Under the pieces are notes generated by a model. That model made no database searches. It was not told the origin of the DNA and saw only the letters and a program-made list of their open reading frames with translations. Of a DNA stretch of 64,000 nucleotides, positions 43,959 to 52,989 are shown piece after piece (the first letter of the stretch is position 1; the number at the start of each line of letters is the position of its first letter). Both the position numbers and the translations under genes were made by a program. The DNA comes from Halorubrum salinarum (GTDB lineage Archaea > Halobacteriota > Halobacteria > Halobacteriales > Haloferacaceae), in NCBI RefSeq assembly GCF_013267195.1, contig NZ_CP053941.1, forward strand, positions 248,001-312,000, in the 5' to 3' direction.

Positions 43959-44015
43959 TTTGAACCCGGGCCATGAGCTTGGAAGGCTCAGGTCCTACCA
44001 CTAGACCACCGGCGC
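43945..44015 (-). tRNA. tRNA-Gly (anticodon TCC)
   Basis: A 71-base gene folding as a full cloverleaf: acceptor GCGCCGG pairs with CCGGCGC, anticodon arm GAGCC-TTCCAAG-CTC type with anticodon TCC, T arm CCGGGTTCAAATCCCGG, discriminator A. CCA is not encoded, normal for archaea. The D loop contains TAGTGGTAG. A possible promoter TATA-like CTTATGAAAG lies on the minus strand at 44056-44065. No intron is seen. Confidence 0.95.
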
Positions 44016-44221
44016 TCGCGTCGGTCGATGACGCACCTACACGTAGGCGGAACGGCTTTCATAAGCGTTCCGTGTTCTGACGGGACGAGCCGCGTCCGTG
44101 ACCACCGATAGTACTTAAAGCGCCACGATACTGCGGGCCGCTCCCAGCGCGCTAGAACGCTTTTCAGCCGCTTAGAACCCTGTACGGTACATATGTGTCT
44201 ACCCACCCAACGTACACCTGT

Positions 44222-44228
44222 GAGGTGA
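44222..44228 (+). promoter_or_regulatory. Shine-Dalgarno site deciding the DoxX start
   Basis: GAGGTGA lies 5 bases before the ATG at 44234, and the same heptamer lies before the next gene (44760-44766, ATG 44773). This favours ATG 44234 over a GTG at 44195. A TATA-like TACTTAAAG at 44112-44120 would give a leader of about 90 bases, unusual here. The stretch 44016-44221 holds no other recognisable element. Confidence 0.55.
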
Positions 44229-44233
44229 GACCG

Positions 44234-44758
44234 ATGTCATACCAATCGAGCAATCCGCTGGTCGGCGAGGTCGAGTTCGCGCTGGAGGGACCCTGGGCGA
44301 CGTACTGGATCGCGTTCCTCCGCGTCGTCACCGGCTGGTGGTTCTTCCACGCCGGCGTGACGAAGATCATCACGGACGGGTTCGCGTTCAGCTACGGCCC
44401 GGCGTACATGCAACAGATGACGGGCACCGCACTCGGCGGAATCCCGGTCTGGATGGGGAACAACCTCGCGTGGCTCATCGCGCCCGGGGTGCCCCTCTTC
44501 GAGACGCTCATCGGCCTCGCGCTGATGGCCGGCGCCCTGACCCGGCTCGCCGCCTTCGGCGGGGTCATCTTCATGAGCCTCTTCTGGGTCGGCAACGCCG
44601 GCTTCGGCCACGGCGTCGTCAACAGCGACCTGATGGGCCTGCTGCTGTTCATGACGGTGATCGTGCTCGCGGCCGGTCGGTACTACGGCCTCGACGCGCT
44701 CATCGAACAGACGGCGCTCGTCAAACAGAACCCCAAGCTGCGGTACCTGCTCGGCTAA
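44234..44758 (+). CDS. DoxX-family membrane protein
   Basis: A 174-residue DoxX/DoxD-like protein with four helices: YWIAFLRVVTGWWFFHAGVT near residue 25, then LIAPGVPLFETLIGLALMAGA, LAAFGGVIFMSLFWVGNAG and LMGLLLFMTVIVLAAGRYYG (each in pieces). The R-x-x-x-G-W pattern with HAG is the DoxX signature. Some relatives are subunits of thiosulfate:quinone oxidoreductase, others of unknown redox systems. It forms an operon with the following two-helix protein, both with Shine-Dalgarno sites. The GTG start at 44195 would add 13 residues. Confidence 0.8.
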   Translation: MSYQSSNPLVGEVEFALEGPWATYWIAFLRVVTGWWFFHAGVTKIITDGFAFSYGPAYMQQMTGTALGGIPVWMGNNLAWLIAPGVPLFETLIGLALMAGALTRLAAFGGVIFMSLFWVGNAGFGHGVVNSDLMGLLLFMTVIVLAAGRYYGLDALIEQTALVKQNPKLRYLLG

Positions 44759-44772
44759 CGAGGTGACCGAAA

Positions 44773-45057
44773 ATGACAGACATCATCGACAAGGCGGCAC
44801 GGGCGTTGAGCGCGGGACTGATGCTGTTCGGCATCGTGGTCCTCGGATTAGTCGAGACGCTGGCCGGGCAGCCGTTCGCCCCGGTCCCGATGACGAACGA
44901 GGCGGGCGACGTGGTCGCGACGCCGCTGATCGCGCCGGAGATCCGCACCGGCTTCGTGCTGGCCGGCATCGCGGTGCTCGGCCTCTACGCGGCGTACCGG
45001 CTCGTGGCGCCGCTCCCGGACGACCGGGGCGTCAGCCACGAGACGATGGCGGACTGA
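44773..45057 (+). CDS. Two-helix membrane protein paired with DoxX
   Basis: A 94-residue protein with helices at about residues 13-30 (LSAGLMLFGIVVLGLVET) and 59-80 (FVLAGIAVLGLYAAYRLVAP) and an acidic end (PDDRGVSHETMAD). A polar loop of about 25 residues between the helices is likely outside. It starts 14 bases after the DoxX stop with its own GAGGTGA site. Function unknown; the tight coupling suggests it is a partner subunit. Confidence 0.75.
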   Translation: MTDIIDKAARALSAGLMLFGIVVLGLVETLAGQPFAPVPMTNEAGDVVATPLIAPEIRTGFVLAGIAVLGLYAAYRLVAPLPDDRGVSHETMAD

Positions 45058-45119
45058 ATCGCGCGGGAATCGCCGACCGCGACGACACCGGCGGAACGCG
45101 CCGTCGCGGACGACGACGG

Positions 45120-47573
45120 TCACTCTTCTGTTCGGTCCGTGCCCTCGTCGAGCGACCGCTCCGATCCGGACCCAGACTCCGCCTCCGAGCCGCTCGCGTC
45201 GGTGTCGGTCCCGCCGTCCGTGCTCGCGGGCGCGGCGTCGGAGGCCTCCTCGTCGGCGCCGAACGAGAACGCGGTGTCGGCGTCGAGCGCCTCGGCCCCG
45301 GCGTCGCCGACTGACGCCGCCCCGTCGCCGGCGGCGGCCTCGTCGGCGTCGACCTCGAAGTCCTCGGTCATCTCCCGCAGGTCGCGGGCGCGCTCGTGGA
45401 GGTCGTGCGCCTGCTCGGAGACCTCGCCGAGCGTGGCCGCCTGCTCCTCGGCGGCGGACGCGACGGTGGTCGCCTCGGCGGTGGTCTGCTCGCTCACGCC
45501 CGCGAGCTCGTCGACCGCGCCGGTCACCTCGTTGACCGACGCCGCCTGCGCGTCCATCGCGCCCGAGATCTCTTGGACGCCGTCGTCGGCCTCGCTCACC
45601 CGCTCGGAGACCTCTTCGAGCGCGTCCTCGGCATCCTCGACGACGTCGACCCCGTCGTCGACCCCGTCGCGGATCGCGGCCATCTCGTCGACGCTCTCGT
45701 CGGTGCGCTCGCGGAGGCTCTCGATCAGGGCCTCGACCTCGGCGGCGGACTCCTGGGTCTCCTCGGCGAGCGACTTCACCTCCTCGGCGACGACCGCGAA
45801 GCCGGAGCCGGCCTCGCCCGCGCGGGCCGCCTCGATCGAGGCGTTGAGCGCGAGCAGGTTCGTCTGGTCGGCGATCTCCGATATCGTCTCGACGATCTCG
45901 TCGACCTCCGCCATCTCGGACTCGAGCCGCTCGATCGTCTCCGCGGCCGACTCGGAGCGCGCCTCGATCCCGTGGAGCTCCTCGACCGCGTCGGCCGCCG
46001 CCTCGCGGCCTTCCTCCGTGAGCGCGTCGGCCCGCCGCGAGGTGGTCGCGACCTCGTCGGCGGAGGCCGCGACCTCCTCGACGGTCGCCGACATGTCCTC
46101 CATCTCGCCGGCCACCTCGGCCAGCCGGCGGCTCTGCCGCTCCGCGCCGGCGGATATCTCGTCGACCGCGTCGCTCGTCTCTCGGCCGGCGGCCGCGGCC
46201 TCGTCGGTGCCGTCGGTCACCGCCTCGCTGCGGTCGGCCACCTCGACGGCGAAGGCGTCGACCTCCGCGATCGCGGCCTCCAGCTCGTCCATCGCGTCGT
46301 TGAACTCCGCGGCGATGTCGCGGAGCGCCTCGGGGTCCTCGGGGTCGGCCTCCAGCCGCGCGGTGAGGTCGCCGTCGGCGCAGGCCGCCATGGTCGCGCC
46401 GAAGTCGCTCGCCCGCGACTCCAGGCGCTCCGCGAACGCCTCGCTCTCCGCCTTCGCCGCCTCGGCGCGCTCCCGCTGCGTCTCCGCCGACTGGATCTGG
46501 TCGCGCAGCGAGTCGCGCATCGTGGCGAACGCCGCGGAGAGGTCGCCGAACTCGTCGCGCCGCTCCGTGTGGAAGTCGACGTCGAGGTCGCCGTCGGCCA
46601 GCGCCGTCGCCCGCGCCCGGAGCTGGTTCAGCTCGGCGACGGTGCCGCGGCCGAGCGTCACGCCGAGCAGGCCGAGCCCGACGATCGCGACGCCGACGAT
46701 GAGGAGCAGGTTCCGACCGATCATCCCCGAGAGGGCGTACGCCTCGGAGAGCGGGACGTGGACCGCGACGTACCACTCCTCGGTCTCCAAGGGCGCGTAC
46801 GCGACGAGGTACTCGCCGCCGTCGGCGAAGCTGAACGTGGCCGAGGGAAGGAACCCGACGGACCGCGTGTCGTCGAGCATCGCGGAGCGGACGTCGGTGT
46901 CGTAGCGGATCCCGGAGACGTAGTCGGCGTTGCTCGCGGCGATCCGGCCGTCGGGCTGGACGATGGTCGTGAACGCGCTCTCGGTGGGCTGGCGGAAGTC
47001 CTCGGTGACGGGGGCGAGCGAGATCTCCATCACGAGGTACTCCCGCAGCGGGGTCGCCGCGACGTACGCGATCCGGCGCTCGCCGTCGACCATGTAGGTG
47101 GGGCTCGTGTACACGTCGTCCGCGAACAGGAGGTCGTCGTCGAACCACGCCTGCGAGGTGACCGACTCGCCGGCCTCCCGGTCGGTGCTGGCGAGGACGG
47201 CGCTCTCGTCGCGGTCGACGAAGTGGAAGGCGGTGACCGACTCGGCGGTCCGCGAGAGGTGCGAGGAGAGGTAGCTGTCGACTTGTGCGGGGTCCTGGGA
47301 GAACGCGTGGTTGTCGGCGATCTCCGTGACCACCGAGCGGCGCTCGCTCGCCCAGCCGTCGAGCTCCGTGGCGCTCAGCTCCGCGACGGCCGTGTAGTCC
47401 CCTTGCGCGTTCGATTCGAGCTGGTCCGTCGTCTCGGCGTACGTGACGGCCCCGACGGCCCCGATGGCGAGGACGACGACGACGAGGGCGACGAGGAACT
47501 TCGCGAGGTAGCTCCGGGCGACCGCGTCGGGCGCGACCCGACGGAGGACCCGTTCGAGGAAGGTGTCAGCCAT
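45120..47573 (-). CDS. Halobacterial transducer (methyl-accepting chemotaxis protein) with dCache domain
   Basis: An 817-residue Htr/MCP. TM1 is at residues 24-46 ([20 protein letters not shown]), the extracellular part (about 48-285) looks like a dCache domain ([46 protein letters not shown]), TM2 at about 287-309 ([17 protein letters not shown]), then HAMP (about 310-365) and a long signalling coiled coil. The hairpin tip that binds CheA/CheW reads [20 protein letters not shown]; methylation-type Glu/Gln pairs flank it. The last 90 residues are an acidic low-complexity tail. Ligand unknown, dCache domains often bind amino acids. ATG 47573 follows a TATA box. Confidence 0.88.
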   Translation of the reverse strand: MADTFLERVLRRVAPDAVARSYLAKFLVALVVVVLAIGAVGAVTYAETTDQLESNAQGDYTAVAELSATELDGWASERRSVVTEIADNHAFSQDPAQVDSYLSSHLSRTAESVTAFHFVDRDESAVLASTDREAGESVTSQAWFDDDLLFADDVYTSPTYMVDGERRIAYVAATPLREYLVMEISLAPVTEDFRQPTESAFTTIVQPDGRIAASNADYVSGIRYDTDVRSAMLDDTRSVGFLPSATFSFADGGEYLVAYAPLETEEWYVAVHVPLSEAYALSGMIGRNLLLIVGVAIVGLGLLGVTLGRGTVAELNQLRARATALADGDLDVDFHTERRDEFGDLSAAFATMRDSLRDQIQSAETQRERAEAAKAESEAFAERLESRASDFGATMAACADGDLTARLEADPEDPEALRDIAAEFNDAMDELEAAIAEVDAFAVEVADRSEAVTDGTDEAAAAGRETSDAVDEISAGAERQSRRLAEVAGEMEDMSATVEEVAASADEVATTSRRADALTEEGREAAADAVEELHGIEARSESAAETIERLESEMAEVDEIVETISEIADQTNLLALNASIEAARAGEAGSGFAVVAEEVKSLAEETQESAAEVEALIESLRERTDESVDEMAAIRDGVDDGVDVVEDAEDALEEVSERVSEADDGVQEISGAMDAQAASVNEVTGAVDELAGVSEQTTAEATTVASAAEEQAATLGEVSEQAHDLHERARDLREMTEDFEVDADEAAAGDGAASVGDAGAEALDADTAFSFGADEEASDAAPASTDGGTDTDASGSEAESGSGSERSLDEGTDRTEE

Positions 47574-47598
47574 TATCATCAGGCGGTCGACAAGGACT

Positions 47599-47607
47599 CT
47601 TTAATCC
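47599..47607 (-). promoter_or_regulatory. TATA box for the transducer gene
   Basis: Minus strand GGATTAAAG centred 30 bases before the ATG at 47573. Confidence 0.5.
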
Positions 47608-47633
47608 ACCTCCTTCGATATCTCTCGTGATAA

Positions 47634-48302
47634 TCAGCGGTCCGGCGGCGACACCTCGGCGTAGCAGTTGCCGCTCGAAACCGTCACGTGGTCCGGTTCG
47701 AGGTCGCTCGCCGCGAGGTCGGACTCGAACTCGGACGGCGAGTAGATGTGATAGTACCGGGGGACCGTCTCGCCGCCCGGCAGCGTCCAGTCGACGGTCG
47801 TGTCGAACCCCTCCTCGCGGTCGAACCGGTCGTGCGCCGTGCTCCACGCGCTGACGAGCGCGGCCCCGCCCGGCGCGAGGACCCGGGCCAGTTCGTTCAG
47901 GCTATCGACGCGGGCGTCGCGGGGCGAGAGGTGGTGGAGCGTGGCGACGTAGACCGCGAGGTCGACCGCGCCGTCGCGGACCGGCAGCGCGGCCGCGTCC
48001 CCATGGACGAACGCGGTCGCGTCCAAGTACCCTCGCTCGCGAGCGCGGGCGACCGCCTCGTCGAGCAGCCCGCGGCTGAGGTCGACGCCGACGGCGGCCT
48101 CGGCCCGCGCCGCGAGCGCCTCCGTGTGCCGCCCGTTCCCGCAGCCGACGTCGAGCGCGACCGCCCCCGACCGGCCGTCGAGGAACGACTCGACCTCGGG
48201 CCAGGCGTACTCCCGCGTCTTCGAGAAGTGCGCCGCGATGCGGTCGTACGTCGCCCGCGGGTCGCCCGTCGACCCCGCGTCGCCCCCCGGATCGGAGTCC
48301 AT
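47634..48302 (-). CDS. Trm9/ALKBH8-like SAM-dependent methyltransferase
   Basis: A 222-residue class I methyltransferase. The start of the domain, ATYDRIAAHFSKTREYAWPE, then VESFLDG and ALDVGCGNGRHTEALAARAE, closely follows the pattern of eukaryotic Trm9/ALKBH8 (YDxIAxHFSxTRxxxWPxV, DVGCGNG), enzymes that methylate the side chain of wobble uridine in tRNA. Later motifs are AVYVATLHHL and ELARVLAPGGAALVSAW, and YYHIYSPSEFE near the end, also Trm9-like. No demethylase domain is fused. Eukaryotic Trm9 needs Trm112, whose homologue is not in this window. The tRNA role is inferred from sequence pattern. Confidence 0.7.
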   Translation of the reverse strand: MDSDPGGDAGSTGDPRATYDRIAAHFSKTREYAWPEVESFLDGRSGAVALDVGCGNGRHTEALAARAEAAVGVDLSRGLLDEAVARARERGYLDATAFVHGDAAALPVRDGAVDLAVYVATLHHLSPRDARVDSLNELARVLAPGGAALVSAWSTAHDRFDREEGFDTTVDWTLPGGETVPRYYHIYSPSEFESDLAASDLEPDHVTVSSGNCYAEVSPPDR

Positions 48303-48403
48303 ACGCCCCCGTCGACCGCGACCGGTTTAGCTCGTGCGGCCGCGGCCGAGTCCGTCCTAACCGACGGCGCGTCGGCGCGACCGGCTCGACCGGGACCGCC
48401 GCG

Positions 48404-50605
48404 TCACGCCACGCCGATCGCGGCGAACGCGACGAGCGTGAGCGCGAGCAGCACCACGACGTGTTTCACGCCGTCGCGGACCGACCCCTCCCCGAGCTGG
48501 CCGGCGACAAGCCCGGAGCAGACCGCCTGGATCGACGCGGCGTGGAAGAACAGCTGCTCGTAGACCGCCACGTCGATGTCGCCGATCCCGTCCGTGATCC
48601 CGCCCGGGCCGCTCGGCACCCCGGTCCCGGCGTCCGGGAGGCCGCCGGTCCCCGGGACGCCCGCCGCCTCGATGGCGGGGATGAACGACACCGAAAGCGC
48701 CGCGATGATGCCGAGGAACACGAGGAAGGAGATATAGATGACGATGAGGTAGGTGAGCATCACCTGCCGGCGCTCGCGGCGGAGCGACCAGGTCGCGCGC
48801 GACTCGTCGGCAGCGATCCGGAGGACGGGCCCGACGTCGCCGCTCGCCCGGATCGCGTTGGTGACGAGCGCGACGGCGCGGGAGGTCATCGGCGACCGGA
48901 CCCGGCGCTCCAGTCGGCGCAGCGCGGTCGAGACGTCCGCCCCCCAGTCGATGTCGCGGCGGGTCCGACGGAGGTCCTCGGTCAGCGCCTCCAGGTTCGA
49001 GTCGGCGACGCGGCGGACGCTGCCGACCACGGCGGTCCCCGCCTCGTTGACGCTTGCGAGGCGGTCGAGGAAGTCCGGCACCGCGGACTCGATTCGCCGG
49101 ACACGGCGCTTGCCGAACTCGTAGGCCACCGCGTACGCCGCGAGGACGAACGCGGTCGCGACGACGACCGGTCCGTCGATCTGGTCGACCATCTCCACCG
49201 GCGTCCCGAGCGTGACCGGGAACGCGAAGACGAGCAGGCCGACCGCCGCGACCGGGACCGCGCCGAGCAGCACCGTCCGCGGCGAGTCCAGCACCGTCTC
49301 GACCGGCGAGGCGGCCAGCCGCCGCACCCAGCGGAGTCGGTCGTAGACCCGGAGGCGCTCGCGGTTCCCGGCCCAGCGGCCGGCGCCCGCGTCGGTCGCG
49401 CCCGGCCCGTCGCCCGGGGCGCTCGCCTTCCGACCGGCCGCCGCGCCGCCGTCGAACTGCGGGGAGCCGCCCCGGTCGCCCGGTTCGTCCGTCGCGTGGC
49501 GCACCCCGGTGACAGACGGGGTGTCCGGGTCGTCGAGCGACGAGGCCGCGACCGCCTCGGTGCCGCCGACGCCCTGGGTCACGCTGTCGACGTAGACGAC
49601 GAAGCCGAAGGTGGCGAGCGGCACGCCGAAGTAGACGACGACGCGGAGGAGCGGGAGCGTGTCCTGTAAGACCAGCCCGATGACGACGAGGATGGTGATG
49701 AAAAAGAGCGGGCCGGCGACGAGCGCGGTCACGTACGCCTCGGCGAACGTCGAGAGCAGCTCCAGGTACTGCTCCTGTTTGGCCTCCGCCTCCGCCTGGT
49801 AGCGCTCGTACTGGTCGTTGAGGAACGCCGACACCGACTGCCCGGTGCCGAGGACGGAGGCGAGGTTCTCCGAGAAGTCCGCCAGGTCGTCGCTGGGGGT
49901 CCGCCGCGAGATGCGCTGGAGCGCGGTGAGCGCGTCGGTCCCGAAGGCGTTCATGTCGCGGACCGCGACCGACAGCTCCGCCGCGGCCTCGCCGTACACC
50001 GCCTCGTTCTCCGCGAGCGTGTCCATGACGCGGGGGAACGCCATCCCCGAGCGCGAGAGCGCGTACATGAACGCGACCGTCCGCGGCAGGGTGGCGTCTA
50101 TCTCGGCGGCGCGCGCCGCGGCCCGCTGGTCGAGCAGCTGCCACCGGGCGACGTACGCGCCGAGCGCGAGCCCGGCGCCGACGGTCGCGGAGACGACCGC
50201 GAGCAGGACGAACAGCCGCCCGAGCCCGAGGTCGGCGAGGCGCGCGACGACGGCGACGAACTCGACCGCGGCCGGGAGCGCCTCGCGGATCGCCGCCTCG
50301 CCCACGTCGAGCGCGGCGAGCAGCCCCGCGGCCGCGTACACCCCGATCACGCTGCCGGCGACCCCGAGGACGGCGGCGTACAACAGGGTCCGCGAGGCGT
50401 AGACGCGGTGGGTCGTGCCGGCGACGTGGGCCGCGCGCATCCGGTCGCGCTGGGCCCGCCGCCGCGACTCGTTCTCGCCGACGTAGTCGCCGAACGCCGT
50501 CAGCGCGACGCGGGTGACGAACAGGTCCGCCCGGTCGTCGACGAGCGGGAGCGCGAGCGCGAGACAGGCCGCGACCGCGGCGGCCAGGGGGAGGTACGCT
50601 ATCAT
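48404..50605 (-). CDS. Type IV pilus/TadC-like membrane platform protein (two T2SSF domains)
   Basis: A 733-residue membrane protein with two GspF/TadC domains (cytoplasmic helical bundles at about 190-300 and 520-630: DATLPRTVAFMYALSRSGMA and VPDFLDRLASVNEAGTAVVG) each followed by helices such as ALVAGPLFFITILVVIGLVL and YLIVIYISFLVFLGIIAALS. A Gly/Ala/Asp-rich linker (about 400-445) separates the halves. It forms the inner-membrane base on which the ATPase encoded next to it pushes pilins. Its ATG overlaps the ATPase stop by four bases (ATGA). Archaellum and adhesion pili use the same architecture; no pilin gene is close. Confidence 0.85.
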   Translation of the reverse strand: MIAYLPLAAAVAACLALALPLVDDRADLFVTRVALTAFGDYVGENESRRRAQRDRMRAAHVAGTTHRVYASRTLLYAAVLGVAGSVIGVYAAAGLLAALDVGEAAIREALPAAVEFVAVVARLADLGLGRLFVLLAVVSATVGAGLALGAYVARWQLLDQRAAARAAEIDATLPRTVAFMYALSRSGMAFPRVMDTLAENEAVYGEAAAELSVAVRDMNAFGTDALTALQRISRRTPSDDLADFSENLASVLGTGQSVSAFLNDQYERYQAEAEAKQEQYLELLSTFAEAYVTALVAGPLFFITILVVIGLVLQDTLPLLRVVVYFGVPLATFGFVVYVDSVTQGVGGTEAVAASSLDDPDTPSVTGVRHATDEPGDRGGSPQFDGGAAAGRKASAPGDGPGATDAGAGRWAGNRERLRVYDRLRWVRRLAASPVETVLDSPRTVLLGAVPVAAVGLLVFAFPVTLGTPVEMVDQIDGPVVVATAFVLAAYAVAYEFGKRRVRRIESAVPDFLDRLASVNEAGTAVVGSVRRVADSNLEALTEDLRRTRRDIDWGADVSTALRRLERRVRSPMTSRAVALVTNAIRASGDVGPVLRIAADESRATWSLRRERRQVMLTYLIVIYISFLVFLGIIAALSVSFIPAIEAAGVPGTGGLPDAGTGVPSGPGGITDGIGDIDVAVYEQLFFHAASIQAVCSGLVAGQLGEGSVRDGVKHVVVLLALTLVAFAAIGVA

Positions 50606-52299
50606 CCGTCCGCGGCGTCCGCCGTCGGGTCCCCGGCGGCGGGCTCCTCCTCGGCCGCGAGCTCGTCGGCGTCGACCCCGTCGGCCGCGGCGGCGCGGTC
50701 GTCGAGCCGCTCCATCACGCGGTCGGGGTCGGCGTAGTACTCGTTGACGAGGGCGGTGAACGTCCGGTAGTCGTCGATGCCGAGCGCGGAGAGCAGTTCG
50801 AGGAAGCGCTCGCGCCGCCGGACCTCGCGCAGCAGCTCCGAGCGCGACCAGCCGCGCTCGTCGGCGATCTCCTCTAACAGCGAGGAGTCGTTCCGGCGGA
50901 AGGTGTCGGCGTCTGGCACCCACTCGAACGCCGAGGAGTAGTCCAGCTCCCCGGTCCGCTGGTCGATGCCGCCGATCTCGCCGATCGTCTTCGCGCGGCG
51001 CACGCGCTGGTCGTCGGCGCGCGTCAGCGTCTGGACCGAGAGCATGTCGAGCGACTGGACCATCGCCCGCGGGACGTTGATCGGCTCGTTCTCCAGCCGG
51101 TTGATCACCGTCTCGATCGAGTCGGCGTGCATCGTCGAGAACGTGGTGTGACCGGTGTTCATCGCCTGGAACAGCGTGATCGCCTCCTCGCCGCGGACCT
51201 CGCCGACGACGATGTACTCGGGGCGGTGACGGAGCGCCGAGCGCAGCAGGTCGTACATGTCGATGTCGGTCCCCTCGTACCGGCGCTCGCGGGTGACCGC
51301 CGAGAGCCAGTTGTCGTGGTACAGGGAGAGCTCGCGGGTGTCCTCGATGGTGAGCACCTTCGCGCGCGGCGGGACGAACATCGACACCGCGTTCATCGAG
51401 GTCGTCTTCCCGGAGGCGGTGCCGCCCGCGAAGATGAGGCTCTTGTTGTGCTCGATACAGAGCCAGAAGTACGCCATCTGCTCGATCGAGAAGGTCCCGT
51501 ACTCCACGAGGTCGACGGGCGTGAACGGGTCCTCCGCGTACTGGCGGATGGTGAACGCCGACCCCCGCGGCGTCACCTCCTCGCCGAGCGCGAGCTCCGC
51601 GCGCGACCCGTCGGGCAGCGTCGTCTCGACGATGGGGTCGCCGACGGAGACGTGGCGCCCGGACTGCTGGGCGAGCCGGATCACGTAGCTGTCGAGCGCC
51701 TCTTGGCCGAACGAGACGTTCGTCTCGACGTCCGTGTACTCGTCGTGGTAGACGAAGATGGGGAGGTCGTACCCGTCACAGGAGACGTCCTCGATGTGGC
51801 GGTCGTTGAGGAGGGGGTCGACCTTCCCGTAGCCGCGGAAGTCGCGGAAGAGGTAGTACGCGAGCGCGTGGAAGGAGTCCATCCCGACCTCGACGCCGTA
51901 CCCCTCCAGCAGCGACTCCAGCTCGGACCTGAGCGTCTCCTCGTCGGTCTTGCCGGTCCCCTCGCGGTAGAGGAGCGGGTCGCGGATGTCGTCGACGACG
52001 CGGTCGAGCAGGTCGCGCTCGAAGGCGTCGAGTTCGGGCTCGACCGCGTAGTAGCGGTGTTCGCTCTCCGCCTCGTCGTAGGTGATCACGACGTACGCGT
52101 ACGGGGCGTTCACCCAGTACCGGTCGACCTCCCGCTCGTCCTCGGGGATGACGAACGAGGCGAGCGGGCCGTCCTCGCCGGGGCGGAACGGGCGGACGTC
52201 GAGCGTCGACCCCTGGAGCAGTTCCCACGCGTGCGAGAGGCGCCGCTGGAGGTCCTCGATCCGGTCGCCGAGGTCGCTCCCGCCGGCGTCACTCGCCAT
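50602..52299 (-). CDS. Type II/IV secretion (pilus assembly) ATPase
   Basis: A 565-residue ATPase of the PilB/TadA/VirB11 family. Walker A is LIFAGGTASGKTTSMNAV near residue 285, the Asp-box KVLTIEDTRELSLYHDNW follows, Walker B region LLRSALRHRPEYIVVGEVRG, then His-box GHTTFSTMHADSIETVINRL, all diagnostic. The N-terminal 250 residues contain the HALAYYLFRDFRGYGKVDPL region of archaeal pilus ATPases. The C-terminus ends in an acidic tail. It is the first gene of the pair with the TadC-like protein and probably powers a type IV-like pilus. Start ATG 52299 follows a TATA-like box. Confidence 0.9.
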   Translation of the reverse strand: MASDAGGSDLGDRIEDLQRRLSHAWELLQGSTLDVRPFRPGEDGPLASFVIPEDEREVDRYWVNAPYAYVVITYDEAESEHRYYAVEPELDAFERDLLDRVVDDIRDPLLYREGTGKTDEETLRSELESLLEGYGVEVGMDSFHALAYYLFRDFRGYGKVDPLLNDRHIEDVSCDGYDLPIFVYHDEYTDVETNVSFGQEALDSYVIRLAQQSGRHVSVGDPIVETTLPDGSRAELALGEEVTPRGSAFTIRQYAEDPFTPVDLVEYGTFSIEQMAYFWLCIEHNKSLIFAGGTASGKTTSMNAVSMFVPPRAKVLTIEDTRELSLYHDNWLSAVTRERRYEGTDIDMYDLLRSALRHRPEYIVVGEVRGEEAITLFQAMNTGHTTFSTMHADSIETVINRLENEPINVPRAMVQSLDMLSVQTLTRADDQRVRRAKTIGEIGGIDQRTGELDYSSAFEWVPDADTFRRNDSSLLEEIADERGWSRSELLREVRRRERFLELLSALGIDDYRTFTALVNEYYADPDRVMERLDDRAAAADGVDADELAAEEEPAAGDPTADAADG

Positions 52300-52326
52300 G
52301 GATACGAGGCCATAGAGTCGGGGGGA

Positions 52327-52334
52327 AGTTAAAC
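52327..52334 (-). promoter_or_regulatory. TATA box for the pilus ATPase operon
   Basis: Minus strand GTTTAACT, centred about 32 bases before the ATG at 52299. Confidence 0.45.
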
Positions 52335-52470
52335 TACCCCCGACAATTATCACGACCGACATCGGGGGCGCGGCCGCGGGTCGGCTCCGGATTCCGGCGG
52401 CGCCGGGGCTCGGGGCCGCCGGTCCGCCCGTTACGTTGATACGGCCGGACCGCAAAGCATCCGATAGGAA

Positions 52471-52950
52471 ATGCGGCGTGACTACTTCGATCTGACCGTC
52501 GAGGGCGTCGACGACGGCGCCGGATCCCGCTCGCCCCCGCTGGTGCGGATCGACTTCCACGGGCCGGAGGAACTGCTCCGCGAGCGGCTCTCCGGCGGCG
52601 AGAGCGAGGACGCCGCCGACGGCGACCTGCTCACGGCCGACCAGATCGACGTCGCCTTCCGGCTCCGCGAGCCGCTGGGCGAGGCGGACGACCCGGAGGG
52701 CGTCGTCGGCGTCACCAACCGGTACACCGGCGACTTCATCCTCGAACTCAACGAGACGGCGACGGACGTCCTCCCGTTCATCCACGCCGCGCGCGACGCG
52801 ACGGACGACGGCGACGCCCGGTACCGCGTCGAGATCGACGTGGACGGCGAGCGGCTCGTCGCCTACGACAAGGACACCTTCCTCGTGTACGACCACGAGG
52901 GGAACCTGCTCCGCAGCGAGAGCCTGATCCCCTCGGGCGTCGAACTGTAG
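52471..52950 (+). CDS. DUF5793-family protein
   Basis: A 159-residue haloarchaeal protein that I recognise as DUF5793. It begins MRRDYFDLTVEGVDDG and shows VRIDFHGPEELLRERLSGG, VAFRLREPLGEADDPEGVVG, VTNRYTGDFILELNETATDV, LPFIHAARDA, YRVEIDVDGERLVAYDKDTF and the family end SLIPSGVEL. It is acidic and soluble with an all-beta look, perhaps a small regulatory or stress protein. It is divergent from the pilus ATPase and monocistronic. Function unknown. Confidence 0.8.
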   Translation: MRRDYFDLTVEGVDDGAGSRSPPLVRIDFHGPEELLRERLSGGESEDAADGDLLTADQIDVAFRLREPLGEADDPEGVVGVTNRYTGDFILELNETATDVLPFIHAARDATDDGDARYRVEIDVDGERLVAYDKDTFLVYDHEGNLLRSESLIPSGVEL

Positions 52951-52989
52951 CGGCCGCGAGCGGCCGACGCCGGGCGGTCAGCCCGGCGC

